The notes under the pieces are model-generated. The model saw only the letters and a list, made by a program, of their open reading frames with translations, was not told the origin of the DNA and ran no database searches. DNA of 64,000 bases from Acidobacteriota bacterium (GTDB lineage Bacteria > Acidobacteriota > Blastocatellia > RBC074): positions 1-64,000 of the forward strand of contig JAFDVI010000059.1 of the NCBI GenBank assembly GCA_018269055.1, given 5' to 3'. This document shows, piece after piece, positions 34,514 through 43,103 of this stretch. The position numbers were made by a program, and so were the translations under genes. How positions within the stretch are numbered: position 1 is the stretch's first letter; every line of letters starts with the position of its first letter.

Positions 34514-37402
34514 ATGACACCTGAGCAATGGGAACAAGTCGGACGGTTGTATCAATCCGCACTGGAGCTGAAAGCGGAAGCTCGCGCGGCATATCTCGAT
34601 CAAGCCTGCGGCGCAGATCAATCGCTGCGGCAAGAAGTCGAGTCGCTGCTTGCGGCAGATGGCGAAGTCGGAGATTTCCTGGCCGCAGGCGCGATGGGCG
34701 ATGCGGCCCAGCGATTGGCGCAATACCAATCGCTTTCGCTGATCGGGCAGAAACTCGGCCCGTACCAAGTGCTGGCGCTCATCGGTGCGGGCGGCATGGG
34801 CGAAGTTTATCAAGCGCGTGATGCTCGCCTGAACCGCGATGTGGCCATCAAAGTGTTGCCCGTTTCCTTCGCCAAAGATGCCGACCGATTGCGCCGCTTC
34901 GAGCAGGAGGCGCGCGCGACCTCGGCGCTCAACCATCCGAACATCCTGACGATCTTCGACATCGGCGCTGCTTCACCAGAACTTGGGGGCGCGCCGTATA
35001 TCGTCGCTGAATTGCTGGAAGGAGAAGAGCTGCGCGCGCAGTTGCAGCAAGGCGCGTTGTCGCAACGCCGGGTGATTGATTACGCGCAGCAGATCGCGCG
35101 CGGCCTGGCGGCGGCGCACGAGCGCGGCATCGTCCATCGTGATTTGAAGCCGGAGAATCTGTTCGTGATGAAAGATTGGCGCGTCAAGATTCTCGATTTT
35201 GGTTTAGCGAAGTTGAAGCCGCTGCCGAATGCGCTGATTGATTCGCAGGCCGCCACGCAGCAGAAACTCACTGATCCGGGAACGGTAATGGGTACGGTGG
35301 GTTATATGGCCCCCGAACAGGTGCGCGGTGAAGAGGCGGATCATCGCGCGGACATTTTCGCGCTCGGCGTGATCCTGTATGAAATGCTCAGCGGACAGCG
35401 GCCCTTCAAAGGCAATTCTGCCGTCGAGGTGATGAATGCGATTCTGAAGGAAGAACCGCCGGAGTTTGACGAGTCAAACGCGCGCATCAATCCTCAGCTT
35501 GAACGAATCGTGCGGCGCTGTTTGGAGAAGCGCGAGCAACAACGTTTTCAGTCGGCCAGCGATCTCGCGTTCGATTTGGAGATGCTGTCGGGGCAGTCAA
35601 GCGCAAGTGCAAAAGTACCGGCGGCGGTCAGCAGCCGCACGCGCGAGCGACTTCTCTGGATGGCAGCGAGCGCGGCGCTATTGCTGGCGACACTGTTGTT
35701 CGCGGTCGGCTATTTCCACCGGGCACCGGGCGCGGTCCCCGTCACGCGCTTTCAAGTTCCCTTGCCGGGAAAGGCGACGTTCTTCCCGATGGGCGAACTG
35801 GCCAGTCTAAGTGTCTCGCCGGATGGCTGCTGCCTAGCCTTTGTGGCGACCTCTGATGGACAACGCAACCTTTGGTTGCGTCGTATGGACGCAGTCGAAG
35901 CGCAAATTTTGCCTGGCACTACCGAAGCGCTCGCTCCGTTCTGGTCGCCGGATAGCCGCTACATCGCCTTCTTCGCGGACGGCAAGCTCAAGAAAGTCGC
36001 GGCTGTGGGCGGTGCGCCGCAAACAATTTGCGAGTTGCCTGCCACCTGTTACAGCGGCGCGTGGGGTAGCGCGGGTACCATTCTGCTCGGCGGGAGTGGC
36101 GTCGAGTTCAAGGGCGTGTATCGTGTTTCAGAGAACGGTGGTGCACTGACGCCGCTGCTGAAGGTTGATCAGCCCTTAGGCCATTGGCTTGATTTTCTGC
36201 CGGATGGACAGCACTTCCTCTATTTCTCGATTGGCAAGGAGATACAAAAAGGGGTTTATGTCGGCTCGCTTGGCTCCACGGAAACTCGCCTGCTGTTGCC
36301 GAGCAATTCGCGCGCAGAGTACGCGCCGCCCGGCTACCTGCTCTTCGCGCGCGAGGGAAGTTTGGTCGCGCAGCCGTTTGACGCTGACAAGCTGCGCCTC
36401 AGCGGTGAGCCATTTACCGTTGTCGAACAGATGACCAGCTTTGACAACACAGGCTGGGCGGAGTTCTCCGTTTCCGGCAACGGTGTGCTTGCCTATTACA
36501 TGAACCCGCCCACTTCACTCAGTTGGTTTGATCGCGGCGGTCGTCAGAGCGGTGCAGTTCTTGCGCCGGGTTTATATGACCAGCACCGGCTCTCACCGGA
36601 TGGGCGGCACGTAGCTTTCTCTTTGATGGATTCGCGCACAGGGCTAGACAATCTTTGGATCAGTGAGGCGGCGCGCGACACCTCCACGCGCATTAACTTC
36701 ACCCCGATAGACAACAGCGATCCTGTGTGGTCGCCAGACGGACGCCGACTGGCGTTCTTTTCCTTTCAAGGCGTGGGAAAAACGACGCTCGTCATCAAAG
36801 ACGTGAATGATGCAGGCGAGGGCGAACGCCCGCTCCCGGACGAATTCCAAGTGCCCACGGACTGGTCTTTGGACGGGCAATATCTCGCCTACACCGAACG
36901 GCAGTATTTCAACGGCTTACCGACAGAGCAAGATATTTGGTTTTTCCCGTTGTTCGGAGATCGCAAGCCGATTCAGTTTATGGGCACGCGCTTCAACGAA
37001 TCGCGCGCGCGCTTTTCTCCAAACCGCCGCTGGGTGGCTTATGTCTCGGACGAATCGGGCCGGGAGGAAGTTTACGTGCGGGCCTTCGACGGCTCCGGCG
37101 AGAAAATGCGCGTCTCTAGCGGCGGCGGTTCGCGGCCTTGCTGGCGGCGCGACGGCGCAGAGTTGTTTTATCTGTCGGGCGACAATCAACTGATGGCTGT
37201 GCCGGTGAAGACGGGCACAAGGTTTGAATATGGCGTGCCGTTGGCACTGTTTCGCATCGCCTCGCCCGGCTGGAACGTTTACGGCAATGCCTTCGACGCC
37301 GCGCCGGATGGGCAACGATTTCTGATTCAAACAGGAGTGACAGGCGCGCCGTCCTTGCCGTTTACAGTTGTCGTCCCTTGGAACGCAGGAATGAAACGAT
37401 GA
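34514..37402 (+). CDS. Ser/Thr protein kinase with PD40 propeller (copy 2)
   Basis: A 962-residue paralogue of the kinase at 26647, with the same N-terminal module, an intact kinase domain (GAGGMGEVYQARD, HRDLKPENLF, ILDFGLAKL, GTVGYMAPEQVRG), one helix (MAASAALLLATLLFAVGYF, near 385) and a diverged PD40 propeller (SVSPDGCCLAF, WSPDSRYIAFFA, RLSPDGRHVAFS). The ATG at 34514 matches the start of copy 1 residue for residue. Unlike copy 1, no sigma gene precedes it; a gene remnant lies there instead. The kinase half is near-identical between copies while the propeller differs, so the two probably sense different things through one kinase type. Confidence 0.95.
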   Translation: MTPEQWEQVGRLYQSALELKAEARAAYLDQACGADQSLRQEVESLLAADGEVGDFLAAGAMGDAAQRLAQYQSLSLIGQKLGPYQVLALIGAGGMGEVYQARDARLNRDVAIKVLPVSFAKDADRLRRFEQEARATSALNHPNILTIFDIGAASPELGGAPYIVAELLEGEELRAQLQQGALSQRRVIDYAQQIARGLAAAHERGIVHRDLKPENLFVMKDWRVKILDFGLAKLKPLPNALIDSQAATQQKLTDPGTVMGTVGYMAPEQVRGEEADHRADIFALGVILYEMLSGQRPFKGNSAVEVMNAILKEEPPEFDESNARINPQLERIVRRCLEKREQQRFQSASDLAFDLEMLSGQSSASAKVPAAVSSRTRERLLWMAASAALLLATLLFAVGYFHRAPGAVPVTRFQVPLPGKATFFPMGELASLSVSPDGCCLAFVATSDGQRNLWLRRMDAVEAQILPGTTEALAPFWSPDSRYIAFFADGKLKKVAAVGGAPQTICELPATCYSGAWGSAGTILLGGSGVEFKGVYRVSENGGALTPLLKVDQPLGHWLDFLPDGQHFLYFSIGKEIQKGVYVGSLGSTETRLLLPSNSRAEYAPPGYLLFAREGSLVAQPFDADKLRLSGEPFTVVEQMTSFDNTGWAEFSVSGNGVLAYYMNPPTSLSWFDRGGRQSGAVLAPGLYDQHRLSPDGRHVAFSLMDSRTGLDNLWISEAARDTSTRINFTPIDNSDPVWSPDGRRLAFFSFQGVGKTTLVIKDVNDAGEGERPLPDEFQVPTDWSLDGQYLAYTERQYFNGLPTEQDIWFFPLFGDRKPIQFMGTRFNESRARFSPNRRWVAYVSDESGREEVYVRAFDGSGEKMRVSSGGGSRPCWRRDGAELFYLSGDNQLMAVPVKTGTRFEYGVPLALFRIASPGWNVYGNAFDAAPDGQRFLIQTGVTGAPSLPFTVVVPWNAGMKR
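34922..35121 (+). repeat. 200-bp block identical to 27055-27254
   Basis: Second copy of the identical block in the kinase domain; see 27055-27254. Spacing from the two gene starts is the same. Confidence 0.8.
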
Positions 37403-37423
37403 TTATGCAATTGACCTTCTTGG

Positions 37424-38224
37424 CTAATGTGTCATCGAATACACGATGACGTTCATTCCCAACCGGTAGGCAGCCAGGCCGTATTTGAGCGGATACCGGG
37501 GTTCGTCAATCCATTCCCAGGCGTCGCCGTTGTCGGCATTGCGGGCAATGAAAATCATCACGCGGCCGTCTTCATCGTTCACAACAGCTTCGTAATGTGG
37601 CACGACGCCGCCCTTTTCATCGGTTCGTCCGCGATAAATGATATTGTCCACATTAGGGACTTGCACAACCTCATCAATATCGAAGTAGCAATGAAACAGC
37701 GGATGATCCAACGGCAATTCTTTGATCGTGTATTCGGGGAAAATTTTTCGCACCTGTTCCTGCACGTTTTGCCATTCGTATTCCCCCCAGAAATCATCCA
37801 GCATCAACAGGCCACCTCGAAGGAGGTATTCACGTAGCTTCGCCGCGTCATCTTCTGACAATTCCATAAAACCCGGTTCGACGGCGTACACGAAGGGATA
37901 TTTGAAGATTTTCGGATCCTGCATGGAAACGGAGATTGGGTCGTCGGATATGGCCAACCCGCTGCGAACCCAGTCGCGCAAACCAACGATGAACTGTTCG
38001 TCGGCTTTCGGGTAATCGGTTGTCCACATTCTGCGCCAACCGTTGGATTCGTAAATCAATCTGGCAAAGGTATATTCCCCATGAGGTCTGGATGTATGGC
38101 GAGAATTTCGGTTGATGCGGCCTTCTTCGGAAAAGTCCGGGCGGCGCATCCCTCGCTGGCTTTGCGCAGACGGAGCCAAAGCCAACAACAGCGAAACCAG
38201 CAAAACTCCTGCAATGACTTTCAT
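37424..38224 (-). CDS. DUF4159 family exported protein
   Basis: A 266-residue protein with a signal peptide (VIAGVLLVSLLLALAPSAQSQ). The DUF4159 core, a ThuA/glutamine-amidotransferase-like fold, shows YTFARLIYES, FVYAVEPGFMELSEDDAAKL and YLLRGGLLMLDDFWG, then the conserved KELPLDHPLFHCYF. The family occurs with MoxR-type ATPase clusters, which are not present here. The function is unknown. It ends 21 bp from the convergent kinase gene. Confidence 0.9.
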   Translation of the reverse strand: MKVIAGVLLVSLLLALAPSAQSQRGMRRPDFSEEGRINRNSRHTSRPHGEYTFARLIYESNGWRRMWTTDYPKADEQFIVGLRDWVRSGLAISDDPISVSMQDPKIFKYPFVYAVEPGFMELSEDDAAKLREYLLRGGLLMLDDFWGEYEWQNVQEQVRKIFPEYTIKELPLDHPLFHCYFDIDEVVQVPNVDNIIYRGRTDEKGGVVPHYEAVVNDEDGRVMIFIARNADNGDAWEWIDEPRYPLKYGLAAYRLGMNVIVYSMTH

Positions 38225-38275
38225 CGAAATTGCTCCATCCTTACAAAGGGAAACATCAACGCAGCCATCCGACAG

Positions 38276-38515
38276 TTACAGCGCGCCAGTCGTCAAAGTC
38301 ACTTCGGATCGTTCCGATTCGTGAACAATCTCAACGGGAAGCTCAATTCCTAAAAACCGCAAAAATGCCTGGTCAGTCAGGGCGCTGGCGACGCCTTCGC
38401 CGATGGATCGTCCATCGGAATGCGACCAGATACGCTGATCGTTTCGTACAAAGCCCGCATCGGCCAATGCCCGCCGTCTGTCCGTCAAAGCCAGTTGATA
38501 AAACTCGTTTGTCAT
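38276..38515 (-). CDS. Small hypothetical protein, last gene of the SpoIID operon
   Basis: A 79-residue protein (MTNEFYQLALTDRRRALADA and on to IVHESERSEV). No family is recognised. It starts 3 bp after the SpoIID-like gene ends, and the phase and spacing support cotranscription. It has no signal peptide or membrane helix and could be a cytoplasmic accessory factor. Confidence 0.6.
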   Translation of the reverse strand: MTNEFYQLALTDRRRALADAGFVRNDQRIWSHSDGRSIGEGVASALTDQAFLRFLGIELPVEIVHESERSEVTLTTGAL

Positions 38516-38518
38516 TGT

Positions 38519-39883
38519 TCAGTTTGAATAAAGCGCTTGAAGCTGTGCGCCATGATAATAATGCCCCAAAATTTGCTCAAAGCCGTATGCGCGCTCAGCC
38601 ATCAAAGCGGCTCCGATTTGGCAAAGTCCCACGCCGTGTCCCCAGCCAGCGCCAATCAGCGTGAAACCGTCCGGCGCGTTTGAACCGGTTTCGGAAGTTT
38701 CAATCACAAACGCCGAACTGTAAAGATGCGAGGGCGACAACGCGCGACGGATTTCCAGCTCTTTGCCAATAACCAGCGTTTCGCGTTCGCCAACAATTCG
38801 CAGTTTCCTTAACCGACCGGATTCGGCCCGCTCGACCGGTTCGAGCCGCAAAACCGCGCCAAAATCAATTCCGAGCTTACGCTGCAAAAGTTCCTGTAAC
38901 TCGGCTTGCGCAATCGTTGTGCGCCAGCGGTAAAAATCGCGCGTCGCTTGATCGAAATCAGGCAGGATTTTACCGAGCACTTTCGAATCTATCGTATTGC
39001 AAAACGCTGGCGGCGAAGAGCGAATCCATGCTTCAGCGTTCGCTTCCACAGATAGTGGCAACGTAAACTCTGCCGGGAAGGTTTCGCCGTCGTAGGACAC
39101 GGCCAGATAGGCGTAGCATTCATCCGCCCATGCCGCATCAAAGCTTTCCGTCATTCCGCCGCAGGATTTGGAAAAACGCGCATCGCACAATTCGCCTTCA
39201 AATTCCAACACGCGTCCGAACGTCGCCTGAATCGCGTCAAACACTTTGAGCGAACTGGCTTTCGTGATTCCCTGATAGCGTTGGCAATGATCGTCCGCGC
39301 AAACGTCGAAATCAGTATGGGTTTCCTGATCGTACCAGCGAATCAACTGGCGTTCACCATTGACGGTTTCGATTTTGGGTTCGCACTTGATGCGCGGACG
39401 TTTCCATTGCTTCATTTGCGCCAGCAACCAACTGCGCGAAATCACCGCATGCGCTTTCAGCAATTCGGCATCGGCAGTCGCGCTCATTTCCGAGGAAATG
39501 ACGCTGGTCAAGTAAGCTTCGACGGGAATTTCATTGATGACTGCCAAGCGTTTGTCTGCGCCAAGTTTCAACCGCAACGCGCCTTGAAATTGTTGGTCAT
39601 GTGTCTGCTCCCAGTGGAAATCAATCCCGATAACCACATCGCGTATCACAAATAAGGAATCATCGGAAATTGGCTTCAGCCTGAGTTCCTCGCCTGCACT
39701 GAAGCGTCGGCCGTCGGCGTCAATGATCTCAACTCGATCGCAGGCAGCGACGGATTGATACCCATCTGCGCGAAAACGAACGCCGGTCGAATCAACAAAC
39801 TCGCCTTTCAACTCAAACCGGACTGTTTCGACGCTCGCCATCAACCCAACCGAAACGATTGGTTGGCGCTCAATCGGCTTCAT
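38519..39883 (-). CDS. SpoIID/LytB-domain protein
   Basis: A 454-residue SpoIID-type protein. The domain is clear: INEIPVEAYLTSVISSEMSA, KAHAVISRSWLLAQM (AvaaRsy-like), FSKSCGGMTE, then GWGHGVGLCQIGAALMAERA. SpoIID is a peptidoglycan lytic transglycosylase in sporulating Firmicutes; in non-sporulating phyla the role is unsettled. No signal peptide is visible, which is unusual for a wall enzyme and may mean a cytoplasmic or cryptic export role. Its start overlaps the DUF4922 gene by 4 bp. Confidence 0.9.
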   Translation of the reverse strand: MKPIERQPIVSVGLMASVETVRFELKGEFVDSTGVRFRADGYQSVAACDRVEIIDADGRRFSAGEELRLKPISDDSLFVIRDVVIGIDFHWEQTHDQQFQGALRLKLGADKRLAVINEIPVEAYLTSVISSEMSATADAELLKAHAVISRSWLLAQMKQWKRPRIKCEPKIETVNGERQLIRWYDQETHTDFDVCADDHCQRYQGITKASSLKVFDAIQATFGRVLEFEGELCDARFSKSCGGMTESFDAAWADECYAYLAVSYDGETFPAEFTLPLSVEANAEAWIRSSPPAFCNTIDSKVLGKILPDFDQATRDFYRWRTTIAQAELQELLQRKLGIDFGAVLRLEPVERAESGRLRKLRIVGERETLVIGKELEIRRALSPSHLYSSAFVIETSETGSNAPDGFTLIGAGWGHGVGLCQIGAALMAERAYGFEQILGHYYHGAQLQALYSN

Positions 39884-40902
39884 TTTGGCATCTCCTTGTC
39901 GCGATTGATTCGCTGCAACCAGTCAATCATTTGCTCATCGCTCAAGCCGACCTCGGCAAAAATCGCTTCCAGGTTTTCAGCCGTAACGCGTTCAAAATGA
40001 TCATGCTGGGGCACAACAACGACGCCAGCCAAATCAATTGCCGCCGGACTGATAGTTAATTTCGCATCGCCTTCGGCGTCATAGCATGCAGGGCGATGTT
40101 TTCCGCGCGGCAAAATGAACACCGCCCATTGATCATTTTGAAACGTAGCCATCAGGTTCAGCATCGGTTCAGCATCGGCCTTGGCGACTGCAGCTAAATG
40201 GCCAACGGCGCGCTCAAGCCAGTCCACCAATTCCTGCCGATTGTCGCCGCCGCAAGCCATCACTTTGAACCGATAGTTGTGATTAACGACGTAGCCAACT
40301 TCGGTTGAGTTACGTCGAAGCCAAAAATCAAAGTCGGCAAACAACGGAACTTCGGCGCGCGTACAGGCCTGAAAGTGAAAATGATCGGGCGCGGAAGCTC
40401 CACAGCGCGGGCCGTTGTAGAGCACAAACCACTTTTCGCCGAGTTCCCGCGCCAAATCGAACATCGCGCCGAGGTTGCCCGCAATCGCCTGCGGCGTATG
40501 TTCGCGAGAGGCTATCACTAAATGGTCGCGCAACACCGGAAAGGGATTGCATAACACAACCAATTCGTCGCCAAAGGCAATTCCCCTTTCTTCCGGCGGC
40601 AAATTGTCCGCACATAAAAAACAGGGGCGATTGCTGATTGACGCGGCGTCCACTTTGGCTGCAGTGCTAACGATGCGCGCTGGATTGAACTGCGCGCGCA
40701 CGGTTGAGCCTGCAACCGAAAATTCTTTGTACCTAACCTGGGCTAGTGCGTTCGTGGCGTCGCGGAGCATTGGCCAAGTGGCGTATTGCTGCTGAAGTAA
40801 CGCTTTGGTCAAAGTGTTTAAGTTAACCTGGTCGCTACTGCTCCCGGTTCCGTACCATTTCTGCAACTCTGGTTCGCTGAGCAGGCGCGGTTCCCAATTC
40901 AT
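39880..40902 (-). CDS. DUF4922 (HIT-like nucleotidyl transferase) protein
   Basis: A 340-residue protein with a HIT-superfamily core. FLCADNLPPEERGI, then CNPFPVLRDHLVIASREHTP and the histidine motif SAPDHFHFQAC (near residue 176) recall galactose-1-phosphate uridylyltransferase and ATP adenylyltransferase. It may handle a nucleotide sugar for the glycosyltransferase encoded next to it; that is inference. It overlaps its neighbours by 4 bp on both sides, showing tight coupling. Confidence 0.86.
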   Translation of the reverse strand: MNWEPRLLSEPELQKWYGTGSSSDQVNLNTLTKALLQQQYATWPMLRDATNALAQVRYKEFSVAGSTVRAQFNPARIVSTAAKVDAASISNRPCFLCADNLPPEERGIAFGDELVVLCNPFPVLRDHLVIASREHTPQAIAGNLGAMFDLARELGEKWFVLYNGPRCGASAPDHFHFQACTRAEVPLFADFDFWLRRNSTEVGYVVNHNYRFKVMACGGDNRQELVDWLERAVGHLAAVAKADAEPMLNLMATFQNDQWAVFILPRGKHRPACYDAEGDAKLTISPAAIDLAGVVVVPQHDHFERVTAENLEAIFAEVGLSDEQMIDWLQRINRDKEMPK

Positions 40903-42323
40903 CGGCTGTGTTTCTCCGCATTGAATTGTTGCCGAGCCAGAATCTCAATCGTTCGCAACCGATCTTTGTAAGCGTCATAACGGTTCGCCGTGACCAACGG
41001 CAACGCGCTGTCGGAGTTTCCAGACCAGCGCCGGGCGAAATACAGCGAATCGTATATCCTGCCGATTTCGTACTGACGGCTGATGCGCAACGCGACGGCG
41101 TAATCTTCGCCGTAGCTGGTGTTCGGCAACCCGATTTGACGCAACACAGAAGTATCAAATGCGCGAGGCGCGCCGAGGCCGTTGATCCGCAGCGCATTGT
41201 TGCGGCCGTTGTCTCGCGTCCATTCGCGGTGGTCAATCAAACCAGGCGGCAATTCGTTCAACTCAAAATCCACGATGGTGTATGAACCAATGACCATCGC
41301 GTATCCGCCCTCGTCAAATTCAGCCACGATGCGCGCCAGGGTTTGTTCGCCGCTGTAAATGTCGTCGGAATCCAACTGCACGGCGTAGCGCCCGCAATGT
41401 TCGGAATAGACAGCCTCGTTCCAACAACCGCCGATGGCCAAATCCGTACGGGCGGGTTGCAGGTGAATCAGCCGAGAATCTCCAGCCGCCAGTTGCCGCA
41501 ACACTTCTGTTGTTTCATCGTTGGAATGGTTATCCACGACGATGACGTTGAAAAAGAACTCTGCTTGCTGCCCCAACGCGCTACGGACAGCGTCGGCGAT
41601 GGTTTTGACTCGATTGCGAACGGGAATGATGACACTGGCTGTGGCCGGAAAAGTCTGGCTGGTCACAGGCACAGCGGCGAATTCCGGCGCGAGCCAGGCT
41701 CCGATGCGCTGCAAATGCGCCGTTGCCAATTGCTCCATTTCGCTCTGGTAATCGCGTTTACGCGGGTCAACGTAATCAAAAATCTTTTCGCCCGTGGCGC
41801 GCGCATCCACAATGCCGCGCGTATACTGCGGCTCAGGAATTCGCAACAGTTGCGACTCAATCGAAAGTTTCAGCCGCAAATCATACAGCCCGCCCCATTG
41901 GATGGTTTCGGCAACTTGCCCGTGCAAATGCAGCGCGGCATCCACCGCTCGGCGCGAAAGCAGCACCACAGAACCAAAATCGAAAGTGTCGCGAATGCTA
42001 CCAGGCTGGTAATCAATCAGCGGATGGTCTGTCACTTCGTCGCCATTCCGCTGCCGAAAATCCGAAAACAGCCATCCTGCTCTGGTATCGGCGGCAACTT
42101 GAACAAAGCGGTCAACGGCGCGCGCCCCAAGTTCGATTTTGCCGCCGGGCAAAACCAGCAACAGATAATCGGTTTTCCAGCGATCCAGCAGTGTGCCGAT
42201 GGCTGGCCCCGAAAAGGCCGAATCAATCTTGATTGTCTCGACCTCATCGGGAATTCCGAAAACTTCAGTCCCTTCCGGGACTGCAACAGTCAATCGTTTC
42301 ATACTCGAAAATCCAGAATCCAA
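40899..42323 (-). CDS. Glycosyltransferase family 2, two-part
   Basis: A 474-residue protein. The second half is a GT-A/GT2 domain (SVIIPVRNRVKTIADAVRSA near 230, VDNHSNDET, and QLDSDDIY as the DxD). The first half (WLFSDFRQRNGDEVTDHPLI, FDFGSVVLLSRRA) reads like a second, catalytically reduced GT-A unit. It should transfer a sugar in the cytoplasm or at the membrane. It overlaps DUF4922 by 4 bp and follows the DUF1460 gene by 2 bp, so the operon makes or trims a glycan. Confidence 0.9.
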   Translation of the reverse strand: MDSGFSSMKRLTVAVPEGTEVFGIPDEVETIKIDSAFSGPAIGTLLDRWKTDYLLLVLPGGKIELGARAVDRFVQVAADTRAGWLFSDFRQRNGDEVTDHPLIDYQPGSIRDTFDFGSVVLLSRRAVDAALHLHGQVAETIQWGGLYDLRLKLSIESQLLRIPEPQYTRGIVDARATGEKIFDYVDPRKRDYQSEMEQLATAHLQRIGAWLAPEFAAVPVTSQTFPATASVIIPVRNRVKTIADAVRSALGQQAEFFFNVIVVDNHSNDETTEVLRQLAAGDSRLIHLQPARTDLAIGGCWNEAVYSEHCGRYAVQLDSDDIYSGEQTLARIVAEFDEGGYAMVIGSYTIVDFELNELPPGLIDHREWTRDNGRNNALRINGLGAPRAFDTSVLRQIGLPNTSYGEDYAVALRISRQYEIGRIYDSLYFARRWSGNSDSALPLVTANRYDAYKDRLRTIEILARQQFNAEKHSR

Positions 42324-42325
42324 AA

Positions 42326-43060
42326 TCAGCTTTCCTTCGGCCTGAAGATCATGAAGCCATTCATCGGTAATGTTTTGAAGAACTCAGCCAGATCCAATTC
42401 GACGACCTTTTTGTGACTGCGACTGGCATTGCGCATCAGAACTTGTTCGCCGTTGCGAACGATCATTCCGGCGTGCGACACATCCAGTCCTTTGCGCCCC
42501 GAAGCAAACAAAATCAAATCGCCGTCCTTCAACCAGCGGCTGACCGCACTCAGTTCATGTTTGGGATAATACCGCATCCGCGCATTGATCGGCGGAATCC
42601 CTGGTACCAGATCGAGCAGCTTGTCGCGGACAACCACAGTTTCGCCGACCGTCATATTGCTCAGCCATCCAAGCTGCATCAGATGTGCGGCCCATTCCGT
42701 CGCATAATGCAACCGTTGCTGATATGTGACCTCGCCGTTGCGATACCGGATCTTACGCAGCAGCGCCGGAAACTCATCCAGACTTTTTGCGTGAGCCAGC
42801 GCCAGCACTGTTTCCAGGTAGGTGATGCAATCAAACCCATCCATCCGCGTAACCAGCATTTCAGGTTCCGTCGGCGATCCGATCAACGAGTTCACCAAAT
42901 ACGTTGAACCGAGCAGCTTGCCCGAAATGGTTTTCATTCGCTCGACGATGGTTTTCATCGGGCGAGCGTCGGCGATCAACTGGCGAACCAGCGTGGCGTC
43001 AACAGGTTGCATTGGGTTGGGTTGCGCAAAGGCAAACAAAGATTGAACCAAAAACTTCAT
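42326..43060 (-). CDS. DUF1460 (NlpC-type peptidase-fold) protein
   Basis: A 244-residue DUF1460 protein. This family adopts a papain-like NlpC fold and includes N-acetylmuramoyl-alanine amidase-like enzymes. The catalytic Cys lies in MDGFDCITYLETVLAL and the His in VSHAGMIVR. The usual FASGRKGLDVSHAG stretch is present. A short N-terminal leader (MKFLVQSLFAFAQP) could direct export but is weak. It is the first gene of the operon leading to GT2, DUF4922 and SpoIID. Confidence 0.88.
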   Translation of the reverse strand: MKFLVQSLFAFAQPNPMQPVDATLVRQLIADARPMKTIVERMKTISGKLLGSTYLVNSLIGSPTEPEMLVTRMDGFDCITYLETVLALAHAKSLDEFPALLRKIRYRNGEVTYQQRLHYATEWAAHLMQLGWLSNMTVGETVVVRDKLLDLVPGIPPINARMRYYPKHELSAVSRWLKDGDLILFASGRKGLDVSHAGMIVRNGEQVLMRNASRSHKKVVELDLAEFFKTLPMNGFMIFRPKES

Positions 43061-43103
43061 CGGCGATTATTGTGGCCGAACCACGTGTTTGCGGCAAACC
43101 GGT

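Noticed and set aside
41343..42416. 357-codon plus-strand ORF.
   Set aside because: It is antisense to the GT2 and DUF1460 genes, which have clear family motifs.
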